Shown here: in pieces, positions 1-5,854 of the stretch
Numbering within the stretch: position 1 is the stretch's first letter
How the letters are laid out: each line of letters begins with the position of its first letter
Assembly (NCBI GenBank): GCA_015485455.1
Contig: WFTN01000117.1
Span: 1 to 5,854, forward strand
DNA: 5,854 bases
From: Planctomycetota bacterium
GTDB lineage: Bacteria > Planctomycetota > GCA-002687715 > DRQF01
Reading direction: 5' to 3'
Made by a program: the position numbers and the translations under genes
The notes under the pieces: generated by a model
What the model saw: only the letters and a program-made list of their open reading frames with translations
Databases searched by the model: none
Told to the model about the DNA's origin: nothing

Positions 1-1
1 G

Positions 2-2128
2 AGATTGTTCTCATCCGGATTCATAGTTGAATATCCGAGACTCGATCGAAAGGTCGATATACCCGAGAATCAGCTCAAAGTGGTAACACGGCTCATTCGA
101 ACGCAATTAGAACGAGCCGTGGAATTGGAAGAGCAATTGGGCGGTTATGCGATTCAGTTCGTTGGGCCTCTTGGAGGGGAGAGCTCTGATTTTGAGTCGA
201 GCAATGGGCTCTCTTCCCTTATTCGTTTGTTCATGAGTCAATTCGAACGCTTAACATTGGTTTTCCCCTCCGCAGCTAAGAGCGAGGTCGCACAATGGCG
301 AATAGAGAAAGGGTTGTTCTTTAGACTCCAACTCTGGTGGCACGGGAAATTTGGTCGATCGAGTACTTTCTCTTGCTACCGCTTGCTCCGAAAAGCCGAT
401 GATGCGTTATTTTGGGATGACACCGCGCGCCCGGAATTGCTCCACACTTTACGAGCTCGTTGGATAGCGTTTACAGAGAAGAATCGCCGCAAATTGGCAG
501 AACGATTGTTGAGAGGGCCTCAGGTTGACTCAGGATGTATAGCTGGAGAGCAAGCCGAGGCCGCTGCTTGGAAAGTACTCCAATGTATTACTTGGCTCGA
601 ACGCCATGGATGCGAGGTTTCATCCGATTGGGCGCGAAAGAAACGAGAGCTCGTTACAAAGTTACCGGATTGGAAAGACGAATTTGCCGAGTCTGCCGAT
701 CGCGGAAACAAGATAGAAGGTGGCTGCGGTTCGCAAGAAACGGATTGCGATTCGTTGCTTTCTTTGCCGTTGAGTGGGATTCTCCAAGCCGCCCAACGAC
801 GAGATTCGCGCAAAGATTTCCTTATTCAACACGTTCCCTTTGTGGGACTGTGTAAGGAACGCCCAGCACGAGCTCTCATTGCTCTCGGAATGGCGGCCAA
901 AGCAGACCAGTTCCCTTCAGAATTCTGGCGCAATTTCTTGGGACGAGCGGATCGGAAAACTGACTCAACAAGGATGATGTCGGCAATCCTCGGTCGTTTG
1001 CTTTCGTTCCCGGATGATGACTTGTCCGAATGCGCATCTGATATTTCCGCTTGGTTATCAGATGTAGTCGTGAAACTTGCGGTTACGGAGTGCGGTCGAA
1101 TTGATGAGCTGACTATCAAGCTGGTCGAAGTCGCTCATGACTATGTCTCGAAGGAGGTTGGTTCGATTTGCGACCCAAAGTGGGCACGGACGGCGCTCTA
1201 TGGACGTATTGGAAAACTCGTTGACTTCTTGTTTCTCGACAAGCGAATTCGTGACAAGAAAGGTGACGAAGGCGTCGAGGAGAGCTGGAGCAAGCTTTCT
1301 GCACTCCTTCTTGATCCTAGTCGGCCTGGTTACCTAATGTCAATAACGGCATTCGCATTTCGTGCCCATTTTCTCCTTTGGGTGGATCGAAATTGGGTGG
1401 AGGAATTTCTACTCGATGTACGTTCTTCCGATACTACAGAGCATGACCGTGCTCTGTGCTTCGGAGCGTTGGCTTCCCCCCGAAGCCCATCCCAAGTTCT
1501 TTACGAGAAGCTCAAGCCCATAATCTTGAGTTCAGTAATCAGCGATGTTCCTGTCGATCACGAGTTCGTTGGGCGATTAGGCAGGTTCCTCCTTGTCGGT
1601 TGGAAAGGCAACGAAAAGGAATCCGTCCCACAATTGATGAGTGACGCTGATCTTCGACAGGCGTTAATTGATACCAGTGAATCTGTTCGCATAGCCGTCT
1701 TAGACTTTCTTTGGCGTTGGACTGCAGATCCAGACGTTCACTCAAGCGCATTTTGGAAAGAAGCACTGCCAAGGTTCTTTCGCGACGTATGGCCGAAACA
1801 AACGTTGTTTCGTTCAAGCGAATCAACATCAGGAATGGTGAATCTTGTGCTTGATGGCCGATGCCGATCCAAAGCACTATTGGAAGCCGTGCTGCCGCAT
1901 CTGATTCCGCTTGAGCAGGAGTATGTCGATATAGACCGCCTACACGACGAGACTGGCCCTGACTTACTAAGTCAATTTCCCGGTCTCATTTTGGATTTCA
2001 TTCATAAGATCTTTCCTTCCGAAAGTCGTTTTTGGCCCCTTGATTTTGATGGAACATTGAGACGGATTATCGAAGTTGAACCAAAATTGGCGACCGACGC
2101 GCGGTATGTTTCAATCGTAGGAGATTGA
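2..2128 (+). CDS. C-terminal part of a very large helical protein, function unknown (possible defence-island protein)
   Basis: The frame is open to the left edge, so this is almost surely the 3' part of a longer gene. The TTG at 5 is the first possible start in view but lies at the edge with no visible ribosome binding site. About 708 residues are visible. They show no signal peptide and no membrane segment, and I see no nucleotide-binding loop or obvious catalytic motif. The protein is rich in Trp, Leu and Arg, with repeated amphipathic helices, for example a HEAT-like stretch near residues 555-575 (SESVRIAVLDFLWRW, numbered from the TTG). The last 113 residues start at a VWPKQ motif and alternate helices with Pro-containing turns, ending in LATDARY. 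From memory this tail resembles C-terminal regions of large SIR2-type or similar defence-island proteins, but that is a weak resemblance. The gene is followed after 17 bases by a second plus-strand gene, which suggests one operon. The CDS is very likely; its function is open. Confidence 0.9.
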   Translation, partial: RLFSSGFIVEYPRLDRKVDIPENQLKVVTRLIRTQLERAVELEEQLGGYAIQFVGPLGGESSDFESSNGLSSLIRLFMSQFERLTLVFPSAAKSEVAQWRIEKGLFFRLQLWWHGKFGRSSTFSCYRLLRKADDALFWDDTARPELLHTLRARWIAFTEKNRRKLAERLLRGPQVDSGCIAGEQAEAAAWKVLQCITWLERHGCEVSSDWARKKRELVTKLPDWKDEFAESADRGNKIEGGCGSQETDCDSLLSLPLSGILQAAQRRDSRKDFLIQHVPFVGLCKERPARALIALGMAAKADQFPSEFWRNFLGRADRKTDSTRMMSAILGRLLSFPDDDLSECASDISAWLSDVVVKLAVTECGRIDELTIKLVEVAHDYVSKEVGSICDPKWARTALYGRIGKLVDFLFLDKRIRDKKGDEGVEESWSKLSALLLDPSRPGYLMSITAFAFRAHFLLWVDRNWVEEFLLDVRSSDTTEHDRALCFGALASPRSPSQVLYEKLKPIILSSVISDVPVDHEFVGRLGRFLLVGWKGNEKESVPQLMSDADLRQALIDTSESVRIAVLDFLWRWTADPDVHSSAFWKEALPRFFRDVWPKQTLFRSSESTSGMVNLVLDGRCRSKALLEAVLPHLIPLEQEYVDIDRLHDETGPDLLSQFPGLILDFIHKIFPSESRFWPLDFDGTLRRIIEVEPKLATDARYVSIVGD

Positions 2129-2133
2129 GGTGT

Positions 2134-2137
2134 GAGG
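2134..2137 (+). promoter_or_regulatory. Ribosome binding site of the 372-aa gene
   Basis: GAGG lies 8 bases before the ATG at 2146, a normal Shine-Dalgarno spacing. It falls inside the 17-base gap after the TGA of the upstream gene. It supports the ATG at 2146 as the start and independent re-initiation within a shared transcript. Confidence 0.6.
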
Positions 2138-2145
2138 TTTAGGGA

Positions 2146-3264
2146 ATGACATCCGCGTACTACTTAGGTTTGGCGCGCGAGATTCAGGAAGCTCTCGATG
2201 GCTCGTCGCCGAGCGATATTCTTGATAATCGCTGTGGTTCGATCGCCTTCGCCAAGTTTTTGAGTTTTGTTCACATTCGCCTCAAGGGAAGAATGCCATC
2301 TTTTGGTTCGATTTTTGGTGTTGAGATAGCGGAGCGCCTTTTTCGAAGTGAAAGCGCATATCCCCGATTACATCAGTTTGCAGGGCAATTCTTGGGTGCT
2401 GCAGATGCGTTTATTGCTCCTCCGTTTATTCTCGAGTGTTTCTTGTTGGTATTCCCGGATGAGGCATCAGGCGCTCATTATAAAGAATCTACTCTTGGTG
2501 CGTATTTTGGAAAACTAGATTTTGATGATGATGGACTCCTCACCGGGCAAAACCACGACGCTAATTTCAGGAAAGACGGGGTAGAATTCAGCAACAAGTT
2601 TGCGTTTTACCATCGATCCCTCCCAGGGGTTAGATTGAGCGGCGGTCTCGTCGAACAACTATTGGATTTGCGTGCTACGAAAGAGTGCCGGGCATTCGGA
2701 TTGGCCTTGGATCGTAGTTGTTTATTCGCGCGCGATATTTTTCAAGATTTGAATACTCGAGCTCATATTCGTGGTCCAATTAGGGTTGATGAGTCAATTC
2801 TAAATTCGCAAAGCTTCCCCGAGAATCACCGTGGAACGGTGACAGTTCACGTTCGCACCGATCCTTCACCCGTTGATGCACTCTTTCCTCTTGCACGGAT
2901 TGAAGTGATGTGGTCAAGACGCGGTGATTTGAAAACTGTCCAAATCGAAGAGCTACTCACTGCTGACTCAGTGAGGGGGAGACGCCGCGAAACGACGGAG
3001 GTCGTTGAGAACAGATATTTACATGCGATCTGGAATGGTGAGCATATTTGCCACACAGACGGTGCGATTCGATCATACGACATGGATTCGTATGACGCTC
3101 GCTTGAAGACGGACTTGAAGAAGCAATATCTGAAGAATTCCAAGTACGAGAAAGTTTTCCGGCTCGACACACAACTTGAATTCGAGAAATGGGTACAGAT
3201 CGCGATTTCCTTCTTTGACAAGAATGAGCTCGTCCCGGAGTACTTTCAATCGGAGTGGGTTTAG
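2146..3264 (+). CDS. Hypothetical 372-aa soluble protein, second gene of the plus-strand pair
   Basis: I do not recognise this family. It starts at ATG 2146, supported by GAGG 8 bases upstream, and ends with TAG. No signal peptide or membrane helix is evident. The N-terminal 110 residues look helical and hydrophobic-core rich (AFAKFLSFVHIRL near 34-46; FILECFLLVFPDE near 94-105). An acidic segment, DFDDDG, lies at 125-130. The region 225-275 looks like beta strands (GTVTVHVRT; ARIEVMW). The C-terminal part has conserved-looking motifs: NRYLHAIWNGEHICHTDGAI at 289-308, then a Lys/Tyr-rich helix, then VFRLD at 337-341 and a segment WVQIAISFFDKNELVPEYF at 349-367. The His and Asp residues around 299-305 could be functional, but no known catalytic signature is matched. 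The tight spacing behind the large gene suggests the two products work together, perhaps as a sensor or effector with a partner. That is inference. Confidence 0.9.
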   Translation: MTSAYYLGLAREIQEALDGSSPSDILDNRCGSIAFAKFLSFVHIRLKGRMPSFGSIFGVEIAERLFRSESAYPRLHQFAGQFLGAADAFIAPPFILECFLLVFPDEASGAHYKESTLGAYFGKLDFDDDGLLTGQNHDANFRKDGVEFSNKFAFYHRSLPGVRLSGGLVEQLLDLRATKECRAFGLALDRSCLFARDIFQDLNTRAHIRGPIRVDESILNSQSFPENHRGTVTVHVRTDPSPVDALFPLARIEVMWSRRGDLKTVQIEELLTADSVRGRRRETTEVVENRYLHAIWNGEHICHTDGAIRSYDMDSYDARLKTDLKKQYLKNSKYEKVFRLDTQLEFEKWVQIAISFFDKNELVPEYFQSEWV

Positions 3265-3277
3265 CGGAATCTCCGTT

Positions 3278-3293
3278 TTCTGGAATTCCAGAA
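3278..3293. repeat. Perfect 16-bp palindrome after the plus-strand gene pair
   Basis: TTCTGGAATTCCAGAA reads the same on both strands and begins 14 bases after the TAG of the 372-aa gene. It could be a protein binding site or part of a bidirectional termination structure. It lacks a loop and has no T-run after it, so it is not a standard intrinsic terminator. Function unknown. Confidence 0.5.
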
Positions 3294-3564
3294 TCCGAAT
3301 GCATCACTTTGCGCAGAAGTGAGTCAAGGGTCCGAATGAATAGGAAAACTCGCCAAGCCGCTTTCAGCGTTCGTATTGGATTTGAAAGCAATAATCTCAG
3401 TGCTTAAGTGCGCTTTGTTGCACGTCGTCTTCTTGCTTCACACCAACGATGTCATGTTTTCGCCGGTGGTTCGCATCTTCCGAATCGAATTTGAAATACT
3501 TCCTGTTTCAACTGATTTCCCAAAACTTGTTGAGGATGGCTGACCATTCCCAGTTATAGCGAAT

Positions 3565-3588
3565 AAGTGTCAACCAAAGCGGGGCAAG
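3565..3588 (+). repeat. Direct repeat copy 1 (possible IS21-type terminal repeat)
   Basis: This 24-bp unit, with core GTGTCAACCAAAGCGGGG, matches the unit at 3606-3629 at 20 of 24 positions. IS21-family elements carry several such short repeats inside each end, commonly beginning with TGTCAA-like sequence, so this may be an end fragment of one. There is no istA or istB gene in the window to confirm it. Confidence 0.5.
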
Positions 3589-3605
3589 TCCAGTTTAGTA
3601 TACCG

Positions 3606-3629
3606 AGGTGTCAACTAAAGTGGGGGAAG
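3606..3629 (+). repeat. Direct repeat copy 2 (possible IS21-type terminal repeat)
   Basis: This is the second copy of the 24-bp unit, with core GTGTCAACTAAAGTGGGG, offset 41 bases from the first. The differences are single-base substitutions without gaps. It supplies the last few codons and the TGA stop of the longer minus-strand frame that ends at 3611. That reading frame may therefore have been cut and given a new stop by an insertion here. Confidence 0.5.
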
Positions 3630-4126
3630 GCTACACGGAATGTTTCACTCAATAGCATTGGTCCAGTGAATTCCTCACCACCTTGATCAAGTCCAAGAAA
3701 GCACTCTCCGCCCCCGAAGTCAATGGCGGATAGATGGCATGGCCGCCAATGGGGCAGAAAACCTGGTGGGGTCCAAGTTCGCATGCAACCAACTTCGACT
3801 GCTTGAGCTTTTCTGCACCATTGCGGCTCGTCGCGCAGAATAAGTACGTCTCCACCGGATTTTCGGTAGCGATCTTCAAGGTTGAACATGAACTCGTCGA
3901 CAAGCTCGCTCCTGAAGATGGCCCGAACGCTGTAGGAGTCCGCGACTGTTAGGCGAATTTCATCCTCACTGATGGCGGCGTCCATTGGCCACCCAAGAAA
4001 TCGGAAGAACTGCTTCCACTTTGTGATCGAATTCATGATAGTCTCGCCGACTTTTGTGCGAAGTCTTCCAGCTCCGACACATGGCCTCTGGATTTTGTTC
4101 ACTGACTTCTTCGCGCCGTAATTCAA
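3611..4126 (-). CDS. Hypothetical protein, 141-171 aa, possibly frameshifted or truncated at its 3' end
   Basis: I do not recognise this protein. The open frame starts with TTG at 4126 (171 aa). An ATG at 4036 would give 141 aa starting MNSITKW, with only a weak GAGA-type binding site. The TTG start overlaps a TGA ending the preceding protein-like stretch, which favours coupled translation from TTG, but the ATG start remains equally plausible. The middle of the protein, with ISEDEIRLTVADSYSVRA and a following acidic helix, looks like genuine soluble protein sequence. The final third looks less natural (several Trp, Cys, His and Pro residues close together). There, another minus frame that stops at 3649 has more coding-like composition, with third-position G+C about two thirds against about two fifths by my hand count. 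The stop at 3611 lies inside a putative insertion sequence repeat. The gene is thus probably damaged, or a base is wrong in the sequence. Confidence 0.5.
   Translation of the reverse strand: MNYGAKKSVNKIQRPCVGAGRLRTKVGETIMNSITKWKQFFRFLGWPMDAAISEDEIRLTVADSYSVRAIFRSELVDEFMFNLEDRYRKSGGDVLILRDEPQWCRKAQAVEVGCMRTWTPPGFLPHWRPCHLSAIDFGGGECFLGLDQGGEEFTGPMLLSETFRVAFPHFS
3649..3850 (-). other. Probable true 3' end of the preceding small gene in another frame
   Basis: In this frame the minus strand reads through protein-like sequence including GPHQVFCPIGGHAIYPPL and FLDLIKVVRNSLDQCY, then a TGA at 3651-3649. The ending resembles a natural amphipathic C-terminus, and codon third positions are richer in G+C than in the overlapping longer frame. 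I infer that one base was lost or gained somewhere around 3770-3850, so that the original gene ended here and not inside the repeat at 3606-3629. The exact join cannot be fixed from this sequence alone, and the left limit given is approximate. Confidence 0.35.
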
Positions 4127-4233
4127 CTAATGTTCACTTTGACGTCTTCGTCATCCAGTTGCACTATTCGACTCAAATTGGGAGGTTCCAATTCAAGGTT
4201 GGTGGGAGAAACGGAATTGAATGGTACGGCTAA
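4123..4233 (-). other. Out-of-frame 36-codon continuation of the 93-aa gene
   Basis: Directly at the TAG that ends the 93-aa frame, another minus frame continues for 36 codons to a TGA at 4125-4123. It reads LAVPFNSVSP, then an acidic end including LDDEDVKVNIS. It has no ATG and no plausible start of its own, but its sequence looks like a real protein tail. Its stop overlaps the TTG at 4126-4124 of the next frame. The simplest reading is a one-base frameshift at the end of the 93-aa gene, giving an original protein of about 128 aa. No classical slippery heptamer is visible, so a mutation or sequencing error is more likely than programmed frameshifting. Confidence 0.4.
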
Positions 4234-4511
4234 GGTGCATCGATAACTCGACCTTCGATGCCACGAAGAAACCCCTGCAGTTTCTTCTCGTCATCAAGAG
4301 CGTTCCATCCAAAGAGCACCCAGTCATGCAATATGTAGCGACCAATCAGAGTCAACATGGCTTGGTAAAATTCCTCTTCGGAAGGTCTTGGGCTTGGCGC
4401 AACGAGGTGGATTACTAATAATCCAGGAAAGGTCACATCAGCTGCCAAAGGGCCTTCGAAATCGCTCAGCTGAGCTGCGGACCTGAATTCGTATCTTGTT
4501 GGTGCGATCAT
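4230..4511 (-). CDS. Hypothetical 93-aa protein in the recombinase operon
   Basis: I do not recognise this protein. It starts with ATG at 4511, only 3 bases after the stop of the helix-turn-helix gene. It has GGAG 9 bases upstream (4521-4524), so start and operon membership are well supported. It is soluble, with a hydrophobic strand near residues 28-38 (FPGLLVIHLVA). An acidic segment SEEEFYQAMLTLIGRYILHD at 44-63 is probably helical, and a WNALDDEKK motif follows near 69-77. It shows no signal peptide and no known catalytic motif. The frame ends in TAG at 4230, while protein-like sequence continues in a different frame to 4123. The annotated protein may therefore be a truncated version of an originally longer one. 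Confidence 0.65.
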   Translation of the reverse strand: MIAPTRYEFRSAAQLSDFEGPLAADVTFPGLLVIHLVAPSPRPSEEEFYQAMLTLIGRYILHDWVLFGWNALDDEKKLQGFLRGIEGRVIDAP

Positions 4512-4514
4512 TCT

Positions 4515-4880
4515 TCATTTCTCCATGTCTTGCAGCATCAACTGCTGCTTCTTCCAGCTTGGTTCAAGAGCGATTGGACGTAAGCGGCGTTCTGAAACCG
4601 AAAGTCCTCCCTGCAAAATCCTTGTCACGATGTTTGGTGAAATACTTAGCAAGAGCATTATTTGAGAGAGCCGAGCGCGGCTTATTCCAAGATGTGCTGC
4701 GATGGCAGATCGGTTTTCGATGTAGCCCTCCTCGATCAAGTTGTCGAAGTAATGCGCCAAAGCGATCGTCTTGCCGACCCGTGCCATTCTTGGTTTCCTC
4801 ATGGTTGGATGCTGAGGCTGGGCTGGCCGCCCTGCAATTGGTCGCGCCCGAAATCGATAAGTCATTTTGGATTCTTGCAT
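4515..4880 (-). CDS. Small helix-turn-helix protein associated with a serine recombinase
   Basis: This 121-aa protein has a basic N-terminal tail (about residues 7-36, rich in Arg and Pro). A helical region follows, then a clear helix-turn-helix at about 57-79, where ENRSAIAAHLGISRARLSQI holds the recognition helix after the GIS turn. The segment resembles the DNA-binding helices of ParB/KorB-type proteins. Short proteins of this form, ending in a stretch like RRLRPIALEPSWKKQQ, are often found directly downstream of large serine recombinases. The ATG at 4880 lies 16 bases after the recombinase stop, with GAGAAGG just upstream; an ATG at 4865 is a weaker alternative. It ends 3 bases before the next gene. 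It probably binds DNA to regulate or assist the recombinase; this role is inferred, not established. Confidence 0.85.
   Translation of the reverse strand: MQESKMTYRFRARPIAGRPAQPQHPTMRKPRMARVGKTIALAHYFDNLIEEGYIENRSAIAAHLGISRARLSQIMLLLSISPNIVTRILQGGLSVSERRLRPIALEPSWKKQQLMLQDMEK
4521..4524 (-). promoter_or_regulatory. Ribosome binding site of the 93-aa gene
   Basis: GGAG on the minus strand sits 9 bases before the ATG at 4511, inside the last codons of the helix-turn-helix gene. This arrangement is typical of translation within a compact operon and fixes the start of the small gene. Confidence 0.55.
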
Positions 4881-4896
4881 TGCCCTTCTCTGTCAA

Positions 4897-5853
4897 TCAG
4901 CATTCATCGGCCAGCAGCTTGATTCCGCATGGACGATAGGTGATCGACACCTCGCCTTTCTTTGAGTTGAAGTCGATTCTGCTAATCAAGAGGCTCAAGA
5001 GACGGCAGCGTTCACGAACAACGAGTTGATCCCAAATCGCCTCGAACTCTCTTAGTGTCTCACGGATCATTTCTTCGTCGGGTGTATTGGATTCAATGAC
5101 AACGAGTTCGCTCAGCACTTCTGACTTCCGTCTATAAAGGCGTTCTATCTGATCGTCAAGTTCCGCTACCTTGGCTGTGATCGCAGCAGAGTCGGTGCCG
5201 CCTTTGGCAATGGCATCGATGAAGTTGCCACGCTCTTCAGTCAATTGAATTATCTCGTCTATCACACGTCTGCGTTCAGTCTGCAATTCCGGTAGGCGAC
5301 GTAGGTTCTCTTTCTCGACGGCCCGGAGCGTTTCTGCCAAGATTGTTGGGTCTTGTCCGACAGCTTTGATCTTATCGACCACGAACTTCTCGATTTCACC
5401 TGTTGACACCCTTGAGCCTTGGCACTGTGTGCCCGCCTTACAGACATAGTAGTGATATCGCTTCGTACCTTTGGCGGAGTAGGTGTGGCCCATTGTGGCC
5501 CCACATTGGCCGCAGAAGAGTAGCCCTCGCAAGAGTGCACCCCATTTATTGCGAGTGTGGCTGCCAGAGCGGCGACCATTTGTTTTGAGCTGAGTTTGGA
5601 CCGCATCAAATACATCTTCGCCGATGATAGGCTTGTGCAGCCCTGGGTGGACTTCGTCCTTATAGCGGGCTTGCCCAAGGTAGGTTACGTTCTTCAGGAT
5701 TTTCTGCAGTCCGCTGCTTTGCCATTGGCGTCCACGTTTGGTCGTCATGCCACGCTGTTGCAGTTCTCTGGCTACTTCACCGATGGAACCCAGATTCAGA
5801 TACAGGTTGAATATTTGCCGCACTATTTCGGCTTCGTCCTCAACAACAACCAA
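4897..5853 (-). CDS. Large serine recombinase, C-terminal part (site-specific integrase)
   Basis: The frame is open to the right edge, so the N-terminal catalytic resolvase domain with its active serine lies outside. The TTG at 5853 is not the true start. The visible 318 residues hold the rest of the recombinase domain (about 5-92, including a helical DNA-binding segment with GLQKILKNVTYLGQARYKD). A zinc ribbon follows with Cys at 114, 117, 138 and 144 in a CGQCG...VCKAGTQC arrangement. A long charged coiled coil (about 175-255) comes next, then a C-terminal region ending in ITYRPCGIKLL. This is the standard order in large serine recombinases, which integrate and excise phages and mobile elements at attachment sites; the full family length is about 450-600 aa. 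No disruption is visible. It heads the minus-strand operon, with the helix-turn-helix gene 16 bases downstream. Confidence 0.95.
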   Translation of the reverse strand: MVVVEDEAEIVRQIFNLYLNLGSIGEVARELQQRGMTTKRGRQWQSSGLQKILKNVTYLGQARYKDEVHPGLHKPIIGEDVFDAVQTQLKTNGRRSGSHTRNKWGALLRGLLFCGQCGATMGHTYSAKGTKRYHYYVCKAGTQCQGSRVSTGEIEKFVVDKIKAVGQDPTILAETLRAVEKENLRRLPELQTERRRVIDEIIQLTEERGNFIDAIAKGGTDSAAITAKVAELDDQIERLYRRKSEVLSELVVIESNTPDEEMIRETLREFEAIWDQLVVRERCRLLSLLISRIDFNSKKGEVSITYRPCGIKLLADEC

Positions 5854-5854
5854 C

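Larger units (their letters stand above)
3265..3610. other. Intergenic region between converging genes, no gene seen
   Basis: About 350 bases separate the end of the plus-strand pair from the end of the minus-strand genes. I find no convincing coding frame, tRNA or transposase remnant here. It contains a perfect 16-bp palindrome (3278-3293), a small imperfect hairpin (3304-3322) and the start of a direct repeat pair (3565-3629). A convergent gap of this kind should hold transcription terminators. None with a clear GC-rich stem and T-run is visible on either strand. Confidence 0.7.

Noticed and set aside
5..7. TTG at the left edge as the true start of the large gene
   Set aside because: The frame stays open to the first base of the window and no ribosome binding site can be seen, so the gene most likely begins further left.
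1539..1877. Minus-strand frame of 112 codons inside the large plus-strand gene
   Set aside because: It lies wholly inside a long coherent coding frame on the other strand and its composition is that of a shadow frame.
3304..3322. Hairpin TCACTT/AAGTGA with a 7-base loop as an intrinsic terminator
   Set aside because: The stem is short and AT-rich, and no T-run follows on either strand, so termination cannot be claimed.
2957..3391. Long open minus-strand frame (144 codons) across the end of the 372-aa gene
   Set aside because: It is antisense to a well-supported gene, is rich in Ser and Arg as shadow frames often are, and has no good ribosome binding site.
3565..3629. CRISPR array
   Set aside because: There are only two imperfect repeats with a 17-base spacer, no further units and no cas genes.
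4226..4240. Programmed -1 frameshift site at the end of the 93-aa gene
   Set aside because: The bases around the stop do not form a X-XXY-YYZ slippery heptamer and I see no strong stimulatory hairpin right after; a mutation or sequence error is simpler.
4564..4896. Alternative minus frame of 110 codons overlapping the helix-turn-helix gene
   Set aside because: It starts at TTG, lacks protein-like character and conflicts with the frame that carries the clear helix-turn-helix.
4496..4939. Plus-strand frame of 147 codons opposite the helix-turn-helix gene
   Set aside because: The minus strand here encodes a recognisable DNA-binding protein with operon spacing; the plus-strand product is Ser/Cys-rich and matches nothing.

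Overview
The window looks like an accessory region of a bacterial chromosome or integrated mobile element. Base composition is balanced (roughly half G+C), coding density is high, and genes sit in two convergent blocks. There is no phylogenetic marker. A planctomycete-like or other environmental Gram-negative source is possible, but this is a weak impression only.

Left block, plus strand (1-3264). A very large gene enters from beyond the left edge and ends at 2128. It encodes a soluble, Trp-rich, mostly helical protein, of which about 708 C-terminal residues are visible. A second gene (2146-3264, 372 aa) follows after 17 bases with its own ribosome binding site, so the two are almost certainly co-transcribed. 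I recognise neither with certainty. The tail of the large protein vaguely recalls the helical C-terminal sensor regions of large defence-island proteins, such as SIR2-type or other multi-domain anti-phage proteins. The N-terminal part that would settle this is outside the window.

Middle (3265-3610). This is a gap of about 350 bases between converging genes. It holds a perfect 16-bp palindrome just after the second gene. It also holds two copies of a 24-bp direct repeat (20 of 24 identical, 41 bases apart), the second running past the gap to 3629, which resemble the multiple terminal repeats of an IS21-type insertion sequence. No transposase gene is present.

Right block, minus strand (3611-5854). 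Reading from the right edge, the order is: the C-terminal 318 residues of a large serine recombinase, with recombinase domain, four-Cys zinc ribbon and coiled coil; a 121-aa helix-turn-helix protein; a 93-aa unknown protein; and a further unknown reading frame of 141-171 aa. The first three are tightly spaced and form an operon. Both small unknown genes show signs of frame disruption. The 93-aa frame is followed at once by a 36-codon protein-like stretch in another frame, whose stop overlaps the next start. The last gene seems to change its coding frame about two thirds of the way along.

Together this looks like the recombinase-side end of a site-specific integrated element lying against a two-gene cargo or island module. 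The best candidates for something undescribed are the plus-strand gene pair and the small genes that travel with the recombinase.
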